DNA of 64,000 nt from Pezizomycotina sp. ARF18 (taxonomy: Eukaryota > Ascomycota), in contig AZLU01000048.1 in NCBI GenBank assembly GCA_002224055.1, positions 117,757-181,756 on the forward strand, read 5' to 3'. Positions within the stretch are counted from its first letter, which is position 1, and every line of letters begins with the position of its first letter. The notes beneath the pieces are model-generated. The model saw only the letters and a program-made list of their open reading frames with translations. It did no database searches and was not told where the DNA came from. A program made the translations under genes and the position numbers. Shown here piece by piece: positions 58,336 to 64,000 of the stretch.

Positions 58336-58665
58336 GGTCTCATGGGTCTCCAAAGTTTGTTTAGAAAATGTAGTAATGACTTGGAAGTGACATGAAGTAT
58401 CTGGCCGAAATGATTTTGTCATATCATGTATAGAAATTTATATCGACATTTCTTGCTTTTATTCGCTTGTTCCTTACTGGACCCATTTCGGTTTTTTCCT
58501 TTCTCTGAAAGAAAATTGCCAAAGATTCGCCAGGAGCAATTTATTTTATGTTTGTTGTTTTTTTTCTCTCACAATTATCAGCACAAATCCTCCCAAATAG
58601 CGAATCCAACCAATAGCCAATAAGTCTATACCAGTATATCAGCTGATCTCATCTTCCCCGTCGTC
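58336..58665. other. Divergent intergenic region
   Basis: Spacer between the minus-strand MYND gene and the plus-strand F-box copy G. T-rich; no clear promoter element. Confidence 0.35.
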
Positions 58666-59396
58666 ATGGATAGAATCCGAACGAAGTTCTGCTCAAGATA
58701 CTCTCCTCTCTGCCCTACTGGGATCTCAAGCTTCGCATCCCCGTGGTTTGCAAAAGGTTCAACTCTCTGGTTAACAGCACGACTAAAACCGGCGAACTTG
58801 ACAAGGTCGTCTTCCGAGACGAACCCGATTAAAGTAAAAAAAGCGACAGCATCACTCTAAACCCAATATTCAGAAGGCTCTGGTTCAAGTACGAGAGCGT
58901 CGTCGCGGAGGTTGGAATTTTACCGGCCGAGATAGATGATGAGGATGTTTGGCCGGGGCCTGAGGGTGAGTAAACGCTTATATTCCCGAAATGAAATTCA
59001 AAATACTAATTAAGACACTTATGAGAATGATCTAACATCCGAACCTATACTTTAACCAGCATGGCGCAGAATCCCGCTTATAAACCACCCCATCGCTAAC
59101 GAAAACGCCGTTTCTCCCGCTGTAAAGAGTCTGGGCGTCCATATGCCCGGCCGGTACCTCGAACCTGGGGCTGCCGCGATATTGTGAAAACAGTCGAAGC
59201 ATCCGGGCAAAGTGTTACTGTACTAGGCGTTGTTAAAATGCTGGTGGATTACTACAGCGGTATTTTCATGAAAGGGCCGCCCACGTATACTCGCGGCTGC
59301 ATGGCTGTAATGGGCACGCACACGGAATGGATCAATATTCACAGCGCGGCTGTCGTGCGTGGAGCTGCCAAGATCTGCGTTAACTCTTCTTGGTGA
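58666..59396 (+). pseudogene. F-box protein, array copy G
   Basis: ATG at 58666 opens MDRIR. One base on, the F-box follows: NEVLLKILSSLPYWDLKLRI, PVVCKRFNSLVNSTT, then GELDKVVFRDEPD. Next is LNPIFRRLWFKYESVVAEVG and an acidic stretch ending near 58,970, where an intron begins. Exon 2: RIPLINHPIANENAVSPAVK, SLGVHMPGRYLEPGAAA, then in the next frame QSVTVLGVVKMLVDYYSGIF and TEWINIHSAAVVRGAAKICV, stop at 59396. Layout and motif match copies C to F. At least two frame changes. Confidence 0.7.
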
Positions 59397-60887
59397 AATC
59401 GAGGGCAAATTATGTTTTCGCAATTCAAGAAGGGCTTCCTTTCATGAGAGGAAATGGTAATAATAGGAACGACAGACTCTTATAGTTCAGGGAGAGAACT
59501 ACTAGCAACAAATTCATCTATTACATTTTTCGGTACGGTGATTAGAGCTTCACACCAGACTAGGGCAAGACAGCTCAATAGAAGTTCAATCAAGATTCTG
59601 ATCATTTCTGAGTCTAACAAAACTCAAAGGACCCCTTTTTTATTCTTCTGGCTCTACTGCGGGTAATGTGGCCATACTGCGGTGCAGGTCTGTTTAACAG
59701 AAGCGCTAGTATCATGGCGATATGTGCAAGTTGTGAATCAATACACTCGTAGCGCACTAAATAAAATATATACTTAACAAGCGACCTAACACGATAGAGG
59801 GTAATTATTCTAATATACTAATTCTGAGTAGTTTATGTTAACTCAAAATGGTTCCAATTTTTCGGACTTGTTTATAGAACGAATATCGTGAATCTCGGAA
59901 ATCATCAGTATTAACTCCGAGATCGTAGCTATCTAGTATAAAGTCGTTTTACTCCTCTCCCCCCTACTAGACTCGTACATACGCCTACGGAGCTTAATGC
60001 AAATATCTCCAGCCAGGTAACGCCTAGCTTTTTAATAATTCCTAGATTGCGCGTTGCTCATACAATAAACGATTTACGCGTGGTTACGAATCTAACATAT
60101 TGCCCTTTCTCATAAACTCCACATATTTCTCGCATGTGGTCCTAAAACCTTTCAATCATGGTCCAATCTGCCTAGAAAAGCAAAAGGAAAATGCGTCAGC
60201 CCTTGGGCCATCATATCGCGACAACACTATAGGAAGGATTATAGAGCAGAGCGTACAAAATACTCTCGAGCTTTCTATCTTTACTATGATATTATGGAAA
60301 TCACAAGTCGCCTAATAGAAGGGGGTCAAAGGCCGCTGGTTTTACAACACTCTACTTTCAAGATACTGACGAATTCTGTGAGCGTCGCAAAATATGCATT
60401 TATCTCAGATTAAAATATTTAAACTTCGCAAAATTTATAAAAACGTCGTAAAATTGTTGGAGCTTAATGTGAAAAGATTTATATATATTGTTTCGTACCC
60501 GGACTCTTTTTCCGCGGCCCACGCACGCTTTAAGGGAGAATACAAGATATGTTTTCTATCAAATTTTATAAAATTTCTATGTAAAAATTTAAAATGAAAA
60601 ATGCAGGGATTTTTAGGTTTTTGTTAATTGGAGCCAATGGAGAATGGTGAACTCAATTATAATAGGGTTGCGAGCTGGAGGAGGGACGGTAACGAGTATG
60701 TTATAATTAGGGGGGCTGCCAGGGCTTTCAAAAAGAAGAGCTTGTTTCCGGATTGTTCTAAAGCCATTTACATTGGACAAAGCCAAAAGGAAAAACGAGG
60801 AAGAAGAAAGGAAGAGAGGCACGAAATAAATGTAAAATAGACAAAAAAAAAAAAAAAAAGCAAAGAGAGAGAGCGTTACAGGATCAT
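59397..60887. other. Gap, no gene seen
   Basis: About 1.5 kb. An A17 tract lies at 60843-60859. Short frames at 60100-60597 and 60613-60840 are opposed or AT-biased and not called. Confidence 0.4.
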
Positions 60888-61981
60888 TATGCTTTTTTGT
60901 ACAGCCGCATAACTTTAGGTTTCCTCTTGAACCTATCCATCCGCTCTTCTATATAACTCGCCCGGATGGCTTCAGCACAGCAAGCAGCCTGCTCCTCTGT
61001 GCCGGTTTCTCGAGGTGCAGGTAGCGGATCATGCAGTAGATATGATACCCCGCGAGGCTATACCCGGTGGTAAATCCGAAGGGGGCTGCACCAAATCGGC
61101 AGCGCATTGATCGAGCAGTGAATACAGCATGCGCAGCACGCTTGGGATGAATATCGGCGTCGGCGGCTCGCGGTCGGGGCTATGGGCGGCCATCCACGGT
61201 AAGGGGTGGATATTATACCCTCGGCTCAGTAGCGCGCTGTAGCCGACTGCGCTCGCCACGTGGGGTGGAATGACGTTCCCGGGGTCCCACCTCTCGTCGA
61301 TCAGTGCCGGCGTTAAGGTGTACGCGTCCGGGACGTGAAGGAAACCCGTCGCGTCGTTGTCGTCGTGATTGTTGTCATCGACGGACATCATGTACCTGTC
61401 CTCCGACCAGAGGGTAATGTAGCAGTCGAGCCCGGTGTCGTGCAGCCGTGGCGCTTGCGCCGCCCTCGAGGTTTGGAGACGATAGCTGAGCGTCTGTGGC
61501 ACCTACTTGTACATCCCCGTTGCCAAGAGCGCGGCCTTGATAGCCGAGATCTGCGAGTTCCGCACTAGCAGGTCGATATCCTAAAAACAGATATTCCAAA
61601 TTGGGATCAAATTTTTGAAAGAAAAAAAAGGGAAAAAAAAGAACAGGAGGGAAATAAAGGAAGAAAGATGAGAGAGAAGCTATAGCTAAACGACTGAAGG
61701 AGTGTTAGGTCAAAAGCGACTCGGGAAAAACAGCCCTACCTCCGGCGTCATCTGCATCGCCATCCAGCGGAAGGCATAGTGATCCACCAAATAACCGGGT
61801 GGTCAAGCTCGTTGAATATATCGAGGACGTGATCCAGGTAACCCGCGCAGGACGCTTCCTCTTCTTTCTCGTGCTCTGCGTTTTTCCTGTTTCCCGCATC
61901 TTTATCTTCGGACTGTCGAGGGCCTCTCCAGGGGCAGGGGAAATTGTCGCGCTGACGTTTGCGCCACCCGCCGACCTCCAT
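60888..61981 (-). pseudogene. Nucleotidyltransferase-like protein, one stop and two frame changes
   Basis: ATG at 61981 opens MEVGGWRKRQRDNFPCPWRG. Then YLDHVLDIFNELDHPVIW and, after one frame change, YAFRWMAMQMTPE. An intron (61581-61739, donor GTAGGG, acceptor TTTTTAG) leads to DIDLLVRNSQISAIKAALLA, where the Asp-x-Asp fits the metal-binding pair of the nucleotidyltransferase fold. After TGMYK comes TAG (CAG to TAG is the likely change), then VPQTLSYRLQTSRAAQAPRL, LDCYITLWSEDRYMMSV and FLHVPDAYTLTPALIDERW. A second frame change gives SYLLHDPLPAPRETGTEEQA and the basic end KVMRLYKKA at 60888. The family looks like an uncharacterised fungal one; the substrate is unknown. Confidence 0.6.
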
Positions 61982-64000
61982 CGGAAACCAATCGACCCGC
62001 TTCGTACGCACTGGAAATTCCGAATGGAGAATGGAAAACCCTCGGAAGGAGGGAACTAGGACGCTGGTGTACACGAGAATAGATACGGATCGACCTCTGT
62101 AGCGTTTGAAGTATTTCGCTCTCGGAGATCTCTTTTTGCTAAAAAAAAAAAACTTCATAATTCTAGGTCGAATATCTACTCGCCTCTCCGTTTTTCTTCC
62201 TACTGTCTGATTAAAAATTCAAGCTTCAGCACCTGAACTCAAATGCTCAATCATACTGAGTCAAGTAACTCACATTCAAAACCCCCTGGAAAATATATCG
62301 ACGATATTATGGGGGATATTCCGATAGGCAGCGGAAACTAGGTCTCCAGACGAAGGATTGCTTTTGGAACAATTCTGCGACGCTATACTCCTTCCCAATG
62401 TTGCTTTCGTGAAAGACTCCGATTACCTGCCAGTTCTTCTGGTGTGTGGAAATAAAAGATCTCTCTGAATCATTGATCTCCTAACTCTCAATATAGATAC
62501 ATGAGGGTCGTCCTACAATACATTATTTACATGGAGAAGCGAAGAAATAATAACTAGGAGACACGCTGTTCATTCTACTATAAAATACATAGTTTCCAAG
62601 TTCGGAGAAATTTTATTGAACAGGGAGAGAGAGAGAGAACGATACACTTCGTTGTACATAGTCACTAACGCCAGCAACCTAAAATACCCCAAACCCTGAT
62701 GGTATACTATCACAGCAGCTTTTTCCCCTCTTTGAAGAAAATCCGTAGTCGTAAATTCAAACAAAAAAGCGAACAGGCTATTAAAAAATCCTGAAATCTA
62801 GTCGCTCGAAAAAAATAAAGAGCAAAAAATAAAGGTAAATTCCCTCTACTTCACCCACGTAAGGAAAGGAGACATAGAACAACTCATTGATAGCCTCGTG
62901 AAGGAAATTTCTTTTTTTCTTTTTTGCTCTGAGTATTATAGGGTAGATGAATGAAAAGTCGTGCATCGATGAAGTTACTGTCAGCATCGCTACGTGAACC
63001 CTCTTGATAACGGTGCCGTACTATTATATATTTTTTTTTTTTTCGGTAAAAAAAAAAAAAAAAAAAAAGAGAGAATATTCCCAATGGCTAAACAAGGAAA
63101 GATAGTAATAAATCGTAGGTAACAGATGTTTATACATTTTTGAAACGCCAAGAACTGTCAATGAAGAAGAATCAACATAGATGAGGAAGAAGGACAGAAT
63201 TGAAGACGCCATCTTTCGGTGATTTCAAGAAGTGGCAACTCAAAATTTCTGTGCACAAATACCTAGGGTGTGGCGGTTTCGGATCGAAGGGGCGTTGCTG
63301 ACCGCAAATGTTCAAAACAGGTCTGATCTTGAAGAGATTTTAGGTCGTGATAACCGCTAATTAGACGTTTTGGAATGCTGTAGGATGAAATTACTATGTA
63401 GTCGCAATTGGATTTCGCATCGTATATATGACAAGGTACTCATGTATCTAGCATTGTGGAATGCTTGTGATCACCTCGCGTCGTAGTATAATACAATACT
63501 ATGCTGATTTTGATACAAATTCTAGAGATCGAAATGATAACGATGATTATATTGTTTGTTGCAAAAAGGAACAACAGCTTTGCAGAGCTGGTACCCACAG
63601 GCAGCGACCTTTCCATAGGGTGCCATCTCGTCAATCCTCTCCACTTTACCGTCTATTCAACAGCCGTTTGGATCCGAACCTTGTGGCCGCTTCCCCGTTT
63701 TGTTGATGGTGTAGACAATGTTTGGGATTCGGTCAGTAGACGGACCCTAGACAAGATTCGTACAAAGAGGTTCGGGGCTGCCTTTCGCTCCTTGGACCTA
63801 TAGGACCTATACGTGACCGTGCAAATGCTACGCACGTCATCACAATGAAACGGAGCGGATGACGCCCTAGAAGGCTCTCCTTACCAGCTTGGATGGAATC
63901 TCCGAACAAGGCGCGTGGATAGACGAAATGATGCAATATATACGTACACTCAGCGCTGGAATCCGATGGAACATTCTGCTAACTGCACAAAGTGAGTAGG
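61982..64000. other. Terminal gap with an A/T hairpin
   Basis: No gene is recognised in about 2 kb. T13-CGGT-A21 at 63031-63068 can fold into a hairpin. Frames crossing the long A or T runs give Phe/Lys repeats and are not real. A gene could continue beyond the window end. Confidence 0.4.

Overview
The window looks like an accessory, repeat-rich stretch of a filamentous ascomycete genome (Pezizomycotina; the class cannot be fixed from sequence alone). The evidence is: blocks almost free of CpA/TpG, the footprint of repeat-induced point mutation (RIP); short introns of about 50-160 bp with GTAAGT-type donors, CTGAC/CTAAC branch sites and YAG acceptors; and fungus-typical families (Rax1-like RGS protein, rhodopsin-domain membrane protein, CorA-like Mg2+ transporter, NACHT-ankyrin NLR, MYND fingers, F-box proteins).

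Layout. 1-2790 is a RIP-degraded repeat. 3.3-10.4 kb holds two unrecognised minus-strand frames and a scattered set of five mini zinc-ribbon genes, only one of them whole. 11.2-20.2 kb carries a broken MYND-finger gene, a CorA-like Mg2+ transporter, a Rax1-like RGS membrane protein and an unrecognised Lys/Glu-rich protein. 21.5-24.6 kb carries an NmrA-like protein and an FAD-dependent monooxygenase on the same strand. 25.6-35.5 kb holds three or four copies of a small unrecognised protein, a Gly/Ser/Tyr-rich protein, a palindromic MITE-like element, and a 2.45-kb fully palindromic hAT-type element with a perfect 8-bp target duplication, sitting inside an older RIP-degraded repeat. 36.0-37.7 kb is an Arg-rich SH3 protein. 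39.2-59.4 kb is a seven-copy array of F-box genes, all on the plus strand, sharing a motif ENAxSPAV downstream of the F-box. Interspersed with it are a rhodopsin-domain protein, an unknown protein, an NLR split by a 749-bp inverted-repeat element, and a second MYND gene. 60.9-62.0 kb holds a nucleotidyltransferase-like gene. The last 2 kb holds nothing recognisable.

Nearly every recognisable gene keeps its protein similarity but changes reading frame every few hundred bases, and some also carry point-mutation stops. Either many genes here are decaying, or the assembly has uncorrected indels; intact splice signals are common, so both may apply. Genes are therefore given as spans covering all frames in which homology is visible, and are marked pseudogene where the frame is broken.
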